This document shows, in pieces, positions 1-5,961 of a DNA stretch of 5,961 nt; within the stretch, counting starts at the first letter, position 1; each line of letters starts with the position of its first letter. The DNA is taken from NCBI GenBank assembly GCA_022571615.1, contig JACZXM010000214.1, forward strand, positions 1 through 5,961. The letters run 5' to 3'. The translations under genes were made by a program, and so were the position numbers. The notes beneath the pieces were generated by a model. It was not told where the DNA came from and did no database searches. It saw only the letters and a list, made by a program, of their open reading frames with translations. The DNA comes from Acidobacteriota bacterium. Lineage in GTDB: Bacteria; Acidobacteriota; UBA890; WLXD01.

Positions 1-406
1 ACGCCGGTTCTGGTTTCCGGTCGATGAGGGAATGCTGGCGGCAGCGCGCCGGATCGCCGATTCGGTCGCGCTGGTGCGGTGCCTGCCCTCGGGCGAGTGC
101 CTCGAGCACGACCCGAAGATCGTCGTCGGTGGCAACGGTGTGAGCGGCCCGACGTTCGTCAACAACGCCGAGTTCCGCCAATGGATCTGGCGCGTCTTCC
201 GCGCCGACGCGGTCGACATGGAGACCGCGGCGATCGCTCAGGTCTCGTTCGTCAACGAGGTCCCGTTTCTGGGCTTCCGTTCGCTCTCCGACCTCGCCGG
301 TGGCGGGCCCGGGGCGAACGAGATCGAGACCTTCGCGTACCTGGCGGCCGACAACTCGGCGGCGGTGCTGCTGGAGTTCCTGCGGGCTTGGCGGGGGCCG
401 CGATAA
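1..406 (+). CDS. MTA/SAH nucleosidase-like protein (PNP/UDP phosphorylase superfamily), C-terminal part
   Basis: The frame is open from base 2 to the TAA at 404-406, giving 134 visible residues. The true start lies off the left edge, because the ATG at 32 falls inside conserved sequence (a FWFPVDEG stretch precedes it). The family hydrolyses the N-glycosidic bond of methylthioadenosine or S-adenosylhomocysteine in the cytosol, releasing adenine in methionine salvage and methyl-cycle recycling. Seen here are the glycine-rich GGNGVSGPTF segment, the ribose-binding VDMETAAIAQV motif (Glu at 221-223) and the RSLSD motif whose Asp (290-292) matches the general acid of E. coli MTAN. The N-terminal catalytic Glu would be in the missing part. 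No signal or membrane segment is visible in this part. A C-x6-C pair lies in the variable middle. It converges on the LVIVD gene with a 79-base gap. The superfamily assignment is firm. The exact substrate is not, since related nucleosidases and phosphorylases share these motifs. Confidence 0.85.
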   Translation, partial: RRFWFPVDEGMLAAARRIADSVALVRCLPSGECLEHDPKIVVGGNGVSGPTFVNNAEFRQWIWRVFRADAVDMETAAIAQVSFVNEVPFLGFRSLSDLAGGGPGANEIETFAYLAADNSAAVLLEFLRAWRGPR

Positions 407-485
407 AGGCCCGTGCTACTTCTGCCAGGGGCTGTTAGCCTCGGTCCAAGGAGCGGCCCGCGACGACACCCAGGATGAGTACCTG

Positions 486-2540
486 CTAGTTCTGGGGCTC
501 GCTCTCGTTCTCGGGCACGAGCCGTACCGCCCACAGGCCCGAGTTGTTGTCGGCGAAGAAGATGTTGCCCTTGTGCGGCATCGTGCCCCAGGTGCGGCGG
601 GCATTGGCCTTGAATCCCTGTGGGTCGTCGGGTAGGAAGTACGCGATCTCGCGACCCTGACGGTACAGATCGCCAAGCAGATCGCCCGAGACATCGACGA
701 CCCGCAGCCCGGCGTTGTAGTAGGCGATATAGAGGATGTCGTCCTGGACCCAGAAGTTGTGGGTGCCGCCGTAGGGAACCTCGTAGCGGGCGATTTCGCG
801 CGGGTGCTCGAGGTCGTCGAACTCGATCACGTGGATCCAGCCCGCCGCCTGTACGGGCGGGCCTTCGAAGCGGTTGGTCCCCAGCGGGTTGCGCTGGCGC
901 GGGAAGGCCTCGTCGCCGGCGAACACGTAGAACTTGCCGGTGGACTGGCTCCGGTAGGGGAAGGCGGCGTGGTTCCAACCACTCGGGTAGGCGTAGCTGC
1001 CCATCTTCACAGGCTGGATCGGCGTGCCGCCCTTGCCGCCGCCGCCGACATCAACCAGCACCACTCCATCCGCCCAGTTGGACGACACGGCGACTCCATC
1101 GACGACCCACACGTCGTGGATCGAATGGCCCGGAGTATCGAGCTCGAACTGCCCGACACGGTGCGGATTGCGCGGATCCTCGATACTGATGACGTCGTAG
1201 CGCCGGCCGGCGGACAGCGCGTAGATGTGGTCTTGGTAGATGTAGACGTTGTGCACGCCACCGGTCAACTGGTCGTCGTAACGGGCCAGGACCTTGACCC
1301 CGTCGAGCGGAGCCGAGACATCGAGGATTACCAGGCCGTTGCGCCGGTTCGATGCACCCTCGCGGCTGATCACCGCGATTCGCCCATCCTCGGAGACCTT
1401 CACGTCGTTGACCGTGCGCGCATCGACCTTGATGATGTCGATCAGCTGGATGTTGCGTGGGTCGGTGACATCCCATACGTAGGCATGCCCGGCCGCTCCC
1501 CAGGTTCCGGTGATCGCGTAGTCGCGGCCGTCGGGGGCCTCCCAGACCCATAGATCGGAGGTCTTGCGGTCGGCGACGCGGCCCTGTCCGAGCAGCTCGA
1601 TGGGGCGCCTGACGGCCCTGGGCTCGACCGCGACGGTGGCCGAGACCCAGTGGTCGCCGGCGGAAGCGAGGATCGTGTACTCGCCGGGCAAATCGGCGAC
1701 GAAGCGACCATCATCGGTGATCAACCCCGACGGCGGTTCGCCCATCCCATGGGACTGGGTGCGGGCTCGAAGAGCGAACTGGATCGGCATCTCCGGGACC
1801 GGCTTGTCGTCGGTCCCGAGTGCCATCGCCTCGAAAAAGACCACGTCGCCGGTGCGCACGTGGCTGGCGCTGCCTTGAAGGGTCAGCGCAGCGATCAGAT
1901 TGGGGCTCACCTCGACCTGCAGCGTGTCGCTCACGGTCTCCGCGCTTGCGGTGATCTCGGCCTCACCGCTGCCTACCATGCGCAGGTGGCCGAGCGGGGT
2001 AATCTCGACCACCGAGGGGTCGCTGCTGTGGAGCTCTGGCGTTACCTCGGCGCGCGCCGCTCCCGAGATGTCGGTCACAGTGAAGGCAGGGCGCACCGAG
2101 GTGCCGGCGTAGAAGTGCCCTGGCATGTTGACGAACGCCAGGCTGGCAAGCGGTGGGGCGGGAATGTGAACGGAGACTCGAGCCGTCAACGCATCCCGGT
2201 CGCGTCTCGGGTCGACGTCGGGGGAGCTCGGCACGCGGGCCATGAGCTCGAAATCACCCGGAGCGTATGCTTCTACCTCTCCTGCCTCCGAGACGCCGAC
2301 GCTACGGCGGGCGAGCGAGAACCAGACCACGACCGCATCCTCGATAACGTTGCCTTCCTCGTCCTTGACCACCGCGACGAGCTCGGCTTTGTCTCCGACC
2401 TCGAGCTCCAGTTCCTCGGGCGTCACCTCGATCGTTGCGGCCTTGGGCTGCGGATTTGGTGGCTGCTCATCCTGCGCCGTGGCGGGGACGATAAACGAAA
2501 CCAGGGCGCAAAGCACGATCAAGGGTTGAGCGGTTCGCAT
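486..2540 (-). CDS. Secreted protein with three Ig-like domains and a C-terminal LVIVD-type beta-propeller
   Basis: This reading gives 684 residues. The ATG at 2540 is preferred over the in-frame GTG at 2549, because the GTG sits inside the Shine-Dalgarno sequence GAGGTG, which is 6 bases from the ATG. The protein opens with a clean signal peptide (residues 1-22, cleavage after ATA). Three Ig-like modules of BIG2 character follow, at about 36-124, 130-212 and 215-306. They are Val/Thr-rich with phrases such as EVGDKAELVAVV and SDPSVVEI. From about 312 to 680 the repeats have the form 'VYVWDVTDPRN', 'LVILDVSAP', 'VVLVDV' and 'LRVVDVSGD', typical of LVIVD repeats (Pfam LVIVD) folding as a beta-propeller. 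Recurrent His residues sit near blade starts (H430, H472, H475, H524, H594, H656). No transmembrane segment or C-terminal anchor is visible, so a periplasmic or secreted location is inferred. No catalytic function can be assigned; binding or scaffolding is the conservative reading. The gene is monocistronic here, convergent with the nucleosidase and divergent from the FKBP remnant. Confidence 0.85.
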   Translation of the reverse strand: MRTAQPLIVLCALVSFIVPATAQDEQPPNPQPKAATIEVTPEELELEVGDKAELVAVVKDEEGNVIEDAVVVWFSLARRSVGVSEAGEVEAYAPGDFELMARVPSSPDVDPRRDRDALTARVSVHIPAPPLASLAFVNMPGHFYAGTSVRPAFTVTDISGAARAEVTPELHSSDPSVVEITPLGHLRMVGSGEAEITASAETVSDTLQVEVSPNLIAALTLQGSASHVRTGDVVFFEAMALGTDDKPVPEMPIQFALRARTQSHGMGEPPSGLITDDGRFVADLPGEYTILASAGDHWVSATVAVEPRAVRRPIELLGQGRVADRKTSDLWVWEAPDGRDYAITGTWGAAGHAYVWDVTDPRNIQLIDIIKVDARTVNDVKVSEDGRIAVISREGASNRRNGLVILDVSAPLDGVKVLARYDDQLTGGVHNVYIYQDHIYALSAGRRYDVISIEDPRNPHRVGQFELDTPGHSIHDVWVVDGVAVSSNWADGVVLVDVGGGGKGGTPIQPVKMGSYAYPSGWNHAAFPYRSQSTGKFYVFAGDEAFPRQRNPLGTNRFEGPPVQAAGWIHVIEFDDLEHPREIARYEVPYGGTHNFWVQDDILYIAYYNAGLRVVDVSGDLLGDLYRQGREIAYFLPDDPQGFKANARRTWGTMPHKGNIFFADNNSGLWAVRLVPENESEPQN

Positions 2541-2546
2541 CGGTGG

Positions 2547-2552
2547 CACCTC
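2547..2552 (-). promoter_or_regulatory. Ribosome binding site of the LVIVD gene
   Basis: On the minus strand this reads GAGGTG and ends 6 bases before the ATG at 2540. It decides the start: the alternative in-frame GTG at 2549 would lie within the site itself and would have no site of its own. The resulting protein begins MRTAQPL and leads straight into the hydrophobic core of the signal peptide. Confidence 0.6.
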
Positions 2553-2606
2553 ATAAGCAACGGCAGGCCGGAGAGGGCGCAGGGTGCTCGGGATTCTACA
2601 GGATCA

Positions 2607-2867
2607 ATTCGAGGCACGACGCTCGATGGAACCGAGTTCGACGGCTCGCGCTCGCACGATCCGCCGGGACCGTCGACTTTCGGTGTCAATCGCGTGATTG
2701 CGGGGTGGACCGAGGGCCTGCAGCTCATGCCGGTCGGCTCCAAGTACAAGCTCTATATCCGCTCGGACCTGGCCTACGGCGACAACGCGCCTCCGGGGGC
2801 CGGCTTCGGCCCGGGATCCACACTCGTGTTCGAGGTCGAGTTGTTGGGGATCGTCGGCAAGCAATGA
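2607..2867 (+). pseudogene. 5'-truncated FKBP-type peptidyl-prolyl isomerase (C-terminal about 86 residues)
   Basis: The frame ending at TGA 2865-2867 reads as an FKBP domain from 'RGTTLDGTEFDGS' to 'STLVFEVELLGI'. FKBPs catalyse cis-trans isomerisation of X-Pro bonds; bacterial Mip/FkpA-like forms work in the periplasm. Counterparts of FKBP12 pocket residues are present: Phe36-Asp37 (in EFD), Phe46 (in STFGV), Val55-Ile56 and Trp59 (in RVIAGW), Tyr82 (in LAYG) and Phe99 (in LVFEV). The N-terminal strands carrying Tyr26 (usual VHYxG) are missing. Homology starts abruptly near 2607-2610, and no ATG, GTG or TTG occurs in this frame from 2541 to there. The first in-frame candidates, GTG 2694 and ATG 2727, lie deep inside the domain. 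The other two forward frames show no missing N-terminus, so a single frameshift does not explain it. The missing part would have to lie where the LVIVD 5' end now is. The retained part has no stop or frameshift. A truncated relic or a misjoined assembly are both possible. Confidence 0.75.
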
Positions 2868-2971
2868 GTTGGAAACAGCCCGTGCCACCGCTGCCAAGGG
2901 CCGCTAAACGCCGTTTCCTGTAAAGAACCGTCAGAGCCCTGCATAGAAGCTTGGAAAACGGCAATTTGTGA

Positions 2972-3000
2972 TTGTCGAGGCGGTCTCGGATCGGTAGATT
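2972..3000 (+). promoter_or_regulatory. Candidate sigma70-type promoter of the CBM9-DUF5916 gene
   Basis: A -35-like TTGTCG (2972-2977, 4 of 6 consensus matches) is followed by a 17-base spacer and a -10-like TAGATT (2995-3000, 4 of 6). Transcription would start near 3007 and leave a leader of about 38 bases before the ATG at 3045. The position and the optimal spacer support it. The modest match and unknown sigma-factor preferences of the organism limit confidence. Confidence 0.35.
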
Positions 3001-3044
3001 ACGGATGACGAGCCTCTAGTTGTCCCCGCTTCCGCGAGCCGTAA

Positions 3045-5366
3045 ATGGGTCTCCCGCAATCCCTGACACGATGCCATCGTGCCGTCCTGTTCATGGTGGT
3101 CGTGTGTCTTCTGGCCCTGCCGGCAAGGGTGCTGGCGCAACAGGGCGGCCAGACGGACCAGTCCGCCGAGCGGCTGCGCCGCCTACAGCAAGCGATCGAC
3201 AGCGCCGGCCGACCCGCCGATGTCGTGCCCGACGGCCCGCCGGATGTGACGCTCACCGCCGCCGAGGAGGCGGAGATCGGTGCCGACGGCAAACGAATGG
3301 CGGCGACGCGCACGCTCGACCCACCGGTGATCGACGGCCTGGTCGATGATGACGTCTGGGCTCGTGCCGACGTGGTGACGGACTTCCTGCAGCGCGAGCC
3401 GGTCGAAGCCGCGGCGCCGTCGGAGCGCACCGAGGTCCGTATTCTGTACGACGAGGACAATATCTATATCGCCTTCGTGATGTACGACTCGGAGCCGGAC
3501 AAGATCTCTGCTTCCGACCTGCGGCGCGACAGCAGGCTCGGCGCCGACGACACGATCGCGGTGCTGTTCGATACCTACCACGATCACCGCAACGGGTTCC
3601 TGTTCCGTGTCAATCCGCTCGGCACCAAGTACGACGCCACGCTCAAGGACGAACGCCAGCTCAACGCCCAGTGGGACGAGAAGTGGGAGGCAGCGGCCCG
3701 TATCACCGAGCGGGGATGGGAAGCAGAAATGCAGATCCCCTGGAAGGTGCTGCGCTACGACACCGGCTCGCACATCTGGGGAATCGATTTCAAGCGTGAG
3801 ATCCGGCGCCGCAACGAAGAGCTCGAGTGGAGCAACTACCGTCAGGGGTTCGACTTCCGCAACGTATCGCAGGCCGGGCATTTGGTGGGATTGCGCGATC
3901 TGAAGCTCACCGACCGGTACCGTTTCAAGCCGTACCTGACCGGCGGCTACGCGGCGTTCAACGCCACCGACAACCCGCTGACCCGGAACGACGGCGATTT
4001 CGGTCTCGAGGACTTCAAGTACCAGCTCACCCCGAACCTGACCGCCGATCTGACGATCAACACCGACTTCGCTCAGGTCGAGGATGACCGGGAGCGAGTC
4101 AACCTGACGCGGTTCCCGCTCTTCTTTCCCGAGCGCCGCGAGTTCTTTCTCGAGGGGGCCGACAAATTCTCCTTCGGAGGTGGTGGTGCCGAGCACCGGG
4201 GGCCCTCGGCGCTGATCTATCACTCACGCAACATCGGTCTGTACGAAGGCAATCCGGTGGGGATGCGCTACGGTGCGAAGCTCACCGGCAAGATGGGTTC
4301 CACGAGCATCGGGTTCATCAATGCCATGACGACGGATGCGTTCGAGTTCGACTACCTGGGCCAGAACTACACCGCCGTGCGGGTGAAACAGGATGTCCTG
4401 GAGCGGTCGTCGATCGGGATGATCTTCACCAATGTGCAGGGTGGAGGCGAGTACAACCGAGTCGGAGGCATCGATGCCAGCTTCCGGTTCTGGGACTACT
4501 TCGATGTCAGCGGCTTCATCGCACAGGCACGCGATTCCGAAGTTGACGGTGCCCAGTATCTCGGTTCTCTGCGCGCCGCCTGGGACAGCGATCTATGGAG
4601 CGCGAGCGCATCCTTCGACTACGTCGATGCGGACTTTCAGGCCGATCTCGGCTTTGTCCGCAGGCACGATATGATGCGCCAGAACATCTCGTTGGGCTGG
4701 AAGCCGCGCCCGCGCTGGGGCGCCGTGCGCCAGATCATGTTCTTCGGCACGGTGGAATACATCACCGATACCGACGGTGAGATCCAGACCCGGAACCAGA
4801 ACCTGTTCACGCGCTTCGGGTTCGAGTCCGGGGACGCTGCGACGGTGAGCGTCAGCCGCACCTTCGAACGGCTCCAGGTCGGGTTCTCTCCCTCGGGGCT
4901 GGCCTCGGTACCGGCAGGCGACTACAGCTTCACCAACTACAGGATCTCGTTCAACAGCTTCCGCGGGCGCACGATCAGCGGCCGGATCAACTTCAACGGC
5001 GGCGGTTTCTTCAACGGCACGAGGAACTCCTACGGCGGCAGAGTAACCTGGCGAAGCACCCAGAAGTTGTCGCTGTCGCCCAGCTATAGCTTCAATCGGG
5101 TCGACCTACCGACCGGCTCGTTCTCGACCCATCTCGGCGGCATGCGAGCCTCTTATAATTTCAGCGACCGCTGGCTGACGAGCGCGCTGGTGCAGTACAA
5201 CAGCGTCTCGCAAAGCCTGTCAGTGTTCGCGCGGCTCAACTTCATCTATCGCACCGGCGACGACTTCTTCCTCGTCTTCAAGTCCAATACGCGCTACGAC
5301 GAGGAGTTCTACGGCAAGACCGACCAGACGGTGATCGCCAAGATGACGCGCTCCTGGGATTTCTGA
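3045..5366 (+). CDS. Outer-membrane protein with CBM9-like domain and DUF5916 beta-barrel
   Basis: The protein has 773 residues. A TAA stands directly upstream in frame (3042-3044), so ATG 3045 is the first possible start. It supplies the charged n-region of a signal peptide cleaved near ALPARVLA-Q (31/32); ATG 3093 would lack it. No Shine-Dalgarno site is obvious. Residues 32-87 are a polar linker with a short heptad-like stretch (AERLRRLQQAID). A CBM9-like beta-sandwich spans about 88-285: RTLDPPVIDGLVDDDVW, then NPLGTKYDA from N190 and a WDEKWEAAARI to MQIPW block (W210-W233). From about 288 the DUF5916 part has alternating aromatic/polar strands and the family hallmark RFPLFFPERREFFLEG (356-371). 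It ends SWDF, a terminal Phe as expected for BAM-assembled barrels. The ligand is unknown: CBM9 domains of xylanases bind sugars, but that does not prove the same here. The family assignment is secure, transport or surface binding is inference. The phosphatase gene follows 82 bases downstream. Confidence 0.9.
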   Translation: MGLPQSLTRCHRAVLFMVVVCLLALPARVLAQQGGQTDQSAERLRRLQQAIDSAGRPADVVPDGPPDVTLTAAEEAEIGADGKRMAATRTLDPPVIDGLVDDDVWARADVVTDFLQREPVEAAAPSERTEVRILYDEDNIYIAFVMYDSEPDKISASDLRRDSRLGADDTIAVLFDTYHDHRNGFLFRVNPLGTKYDATLKDERQLNAQWDEKWEAAARITERGWEAEMQIPWKVLRYDTGSHIWGIDFKREIRRRNEELEWSNYRQGFDFRNVSQAGHLVGLRDLKLTDRYRFKPYLTGGYAAFNATDNPLTRNDGDFGLEDFKYQLTPNLTADLTINTDFAQVEDDRERVNLTRFPLFFPERREFFLEGADKFSFGGGGAEHRGPSALIYHSRNIGLYEGNPVGMRYGAKLTGKMGSTSIGFINAMTTDAFEFDYLGQNYTAVRVKQDVLERSSIGMIFTNVQGGGEYNRVGGIDASFRFWDYFDVSGFIAQARDSEVDGAQYLGSLRAAWDSDLWSASASFDYVDADFQADLGFVRRHDMMRQNISLGWKPRPRWGAVRQIMFFGTVEYITDTDGEIQTRNQNLFTRFGFESGDAATVSVSRTFERLQVGFSPSGLASVPAGDYSFTNYRISFNSFRGRTISGRINFNGGGFFNGTRNSYGGRVTWRSTQKLSLSPSYSFNRVDLPTGSFSTHLGGMRASYNFSDRWLTSALVQYNSVSQSLSVFARLNFIYRTGDDFFLVFKSNTRYDEEFYGKTDQTVIAKMTRSWDF

Positions 5367-5381
5367 GCTCTTCGGTGGGTC

Positions 5382-5416
5382 GAGAGCGAGCTGTGCCGCG
5401 CTTGCGGCACGCTCTC
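5382..5416 (+). terminator. GC-rich two-part stem-loop after the barrel gene (possible terminator)
   Basis: The inner stem GTGCCGC (5393-5399) pairs perfectly with GCGGCAC (5404-5410) around a GCTT loop. The outer stem GAGAGC (5382-5387) pairs perfectly with GCTCTC (5411-5416), leaving a 5-base bulge at 5388-5392 on the 5' side. It lies 15 bases after the stop of the barrel gene and 32 before the phosphatase start. No U-tract follows, so it is not a textbook intrinsic terminator. It could be a weak terminator, a 3'-end stabiliser or an attenuating leader structure for the downstream gene. Confidence 0.4.
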
Positions 5417-5436
5417 AGGCTATCCTGTTGCCCCAC

Positions 5437-5441
5437 AGGAG
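5437..5441 (+). promoter_or_regulatory. Ribosome binding site of the phosphatase gene
   Basis: AGGAG is followed by a 7-base spacer to GTG 5449, an ideal distance. It supports this GTG as the start. The same site also sits 5 bases from the ATG at 5447, which is in another frame and is followed at once by TGA. Confidence 0.7.
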
Positions 5442-5448
5442 ACCTGAT

Positions 5449-5961
5449 GTGAAGCTTCTTCGTCCTCTAGCATCTGGTGGCAGAAGTGCCGTGGGTCGCG
5501 CGGCGGTAGCGCTGGCGATGACATTGCTGGCGGCGTCGATCGCGATCACGCACTGTGCTCCGGCCACACCGCTGCCGCGCGGCGACGGAGTGTCGCTGGT
5601 CGTGATGGTGGTCGTAGATCAGATGCGCGGCGAGTATCTGCAGCGGTTCCGCCATCTGTACAAAGGCGGGCTCGCCTATCTGCTCGACAATGGCGTGGTC
5701 TTCTCGGATGCCCACCATAACCATGCGATGACGGCAACCGCTCCGGGGCACGCGGCTCTCTCGACCGGCATGGAGCCGGCGCGCTCGGGGATTGTCGGCA
5801 ACAGCTGGTTCGATCGCGCCACGGGCGAGGACGTATACAGCGCCGGGCGGAGCCAGTCGCCGGTCAACCTGAAGGTCACTGCGATCGGCGACTGGCTCAA
5901 GCGTGCCGACCCTCGCGCCAAGGTGTTTACCGCTAGTCCTAAGGACCGCTCCGCGGTCATG
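5449..5961 (+). CDS. PafA-like alkaline phosphatase superfamily protein, N-terminal part
   Basis: The frame runs from GTG 5449 to the right edge with no stop (171 residues), so the gene continues outside. A basic n-region and hydrophobic stretch (about 18-34) form an export signal; the Cys at 36 follows His and is not a good lipobox. The catalytic domain starts at SLVVMVVVDQMRGEY, where D57 is the expected metal ligand. The TATAPGH motif gives the nucleophile T97, and GIVGNSWFD gives N118, 21 residues later, the same spacing as T79 and N100 of Elizabethkingia PafA. SPKDR gives K165 and R167, matching PafA K162 and R164, a pair that marks PafA-type phosphate monoesterases rather than NPP-type diesterases. 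The remaining zinc ligands lie beyond the edge. The inferred role is periplasmic or surface release of phosphate from organic monoesters. No phosphate-responsive operator is recognisable upstream. The gene is co-directional with the barrel gene. Confidence 0.85.
   Translation, partial: MKLLRPLASGGRSAVGRAAVALAMTLLAASIAITHCAPATPLPRGDGVSLVVMVVVDQMRGEYLQRFRHLYKGGLAYLLDNGVVFSDAHHNHAMTATAPGHAALSTGMEPARSGIVGNSWFDRATGEDVYSAGRSQSPVNLKVTAIGDWLKRADPRAKVFTASPKDRSAVM

Noticed and set aside
428..442. Stem-loop GGGGCT-GTT-AGCCTC between the convergent nucleosidase and LVIVD genes as a bidirectional terminator
   Set aside because: The stem is only six pairs including one G-T wobble, and neither strand has a following T-run. 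It is too weak to call.
759..1553. A 264-codon open frame on the plus strand opposite the LVIVD propeller
   Set aside because: Composition is dominated by V, D and R repeats mirroring the sense codons, and the opposite strand holds clear LVIVD repeats.
2593..2598. Minus-strand TAGAAT as a -10 box for the LVIVD gene
   Set aside because: No acceptable -35 element is found at 16-18 bases spacing, so the hexamer alone is not enough evidence.
1650..2867. A 405-codon open frame on the plus strand spanning the LVIVD gene and the FKBP remnant, which might be a fused gene
   Set aside because: The part before 2541 is antisense to a well-supported secreted protein gene and has arginine/glycine-rich shadow composition. 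Only the last 86 or so codons resemble a family (FKBP).
2871..2918. Inverted pair GGAAAC and GTTTCC after the FKBP stop as a terminator
   Set aside because: The arms are six bases with a 36-base loop and no U-tract, which is easily chance.
3183..4223. A 346-codon open frame on the minus strand opposite the barrel gene
   Set aside because: It is antisense to conserved CBM9 and DUF5916 motifs, has no recognisable domain, and fits the shadow ORFs expected in GC-rich DNA.
5554..5558. Cys36 of the phosphatase as a lipoprotein attachment site
   Set aside because: The residue before it is His, whereas a lipobox needs Gly, Ala or Ser there. An ordinary signal peptide is more likely.

Overview
The window is a stretch of GC-rich bacterial chromosome. 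It holds three secreted or envelope proteins, one cytosolic enzyme cut by the left edge, and one gene relic. A signal-peptide-bearing outer-membrane beta-barrel ending in Trp-Asp-Phe shows a Gram-negative (diderm) organism. High GC, a CBM9-DUF5916 barrel, a PafA-type phosphatase and a long LVIVD/Ig-like secreted protein together resemble Acidobacteriota, Gemmatimonadota or environmental proteobacterial genomes. That placement is inference from family habits; no marker gene is present.

Layout, left to right. (1) 1-406, plus strand: C-terminal part of an MTA/SAH nucleosidase-like enzyme of the PNP/UDP phosphorylase superfamily, start off the edge. (2) 486-2540, minus strand, convergent with it: a secreted protein with three Ig-like modules followed by an LVIVD-type beta-propeller. 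(3) 2607-2867, plus strand: the C-terminal part of an FKBP-type peptidyl-prolyl isomerase with no start codon. It abuts the 5' end of the divergent LVIVD gene and looks like a 5'-truncated relic or a rearrangement junction. (4) 3045-5366, plus strand: a complete outer-membrane protein with an N-terminal CBM9-like domain and a DUF5916 barrel, preceded by a plausible sigma70-type promoter. (5) 5382-5416: a GC-rich two-part stem-loop. (6) 5449 to the right edge, plus strand: N-terminal part of a secreted PafA-like alkaline phosphatase superfamily enzyme with a strong Shine-Dalgarno site and a GTG start. The GTG overlaps an ATG-TGA start-stop pair.

How the genes fit together: the three envelope proteins could all act on material at or outside the cell surface, but nothing in the sequence ties them into one pathway. 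The barrel and phosphatase genes are co-directional and 82 bases apart, with a stem-loop between them, so they may be separate transcripts or a loosely coupled pair. I see no mobile element, CRISPR array, RNA gene or phage signature. I do not see a convincing new multi-gene system. The points most worth a second look are the truncated FKBP at the divergent junction, the start-stop overlap at the phosphatase start, and the blade-by-blade histidines in the LVIVD propeller.
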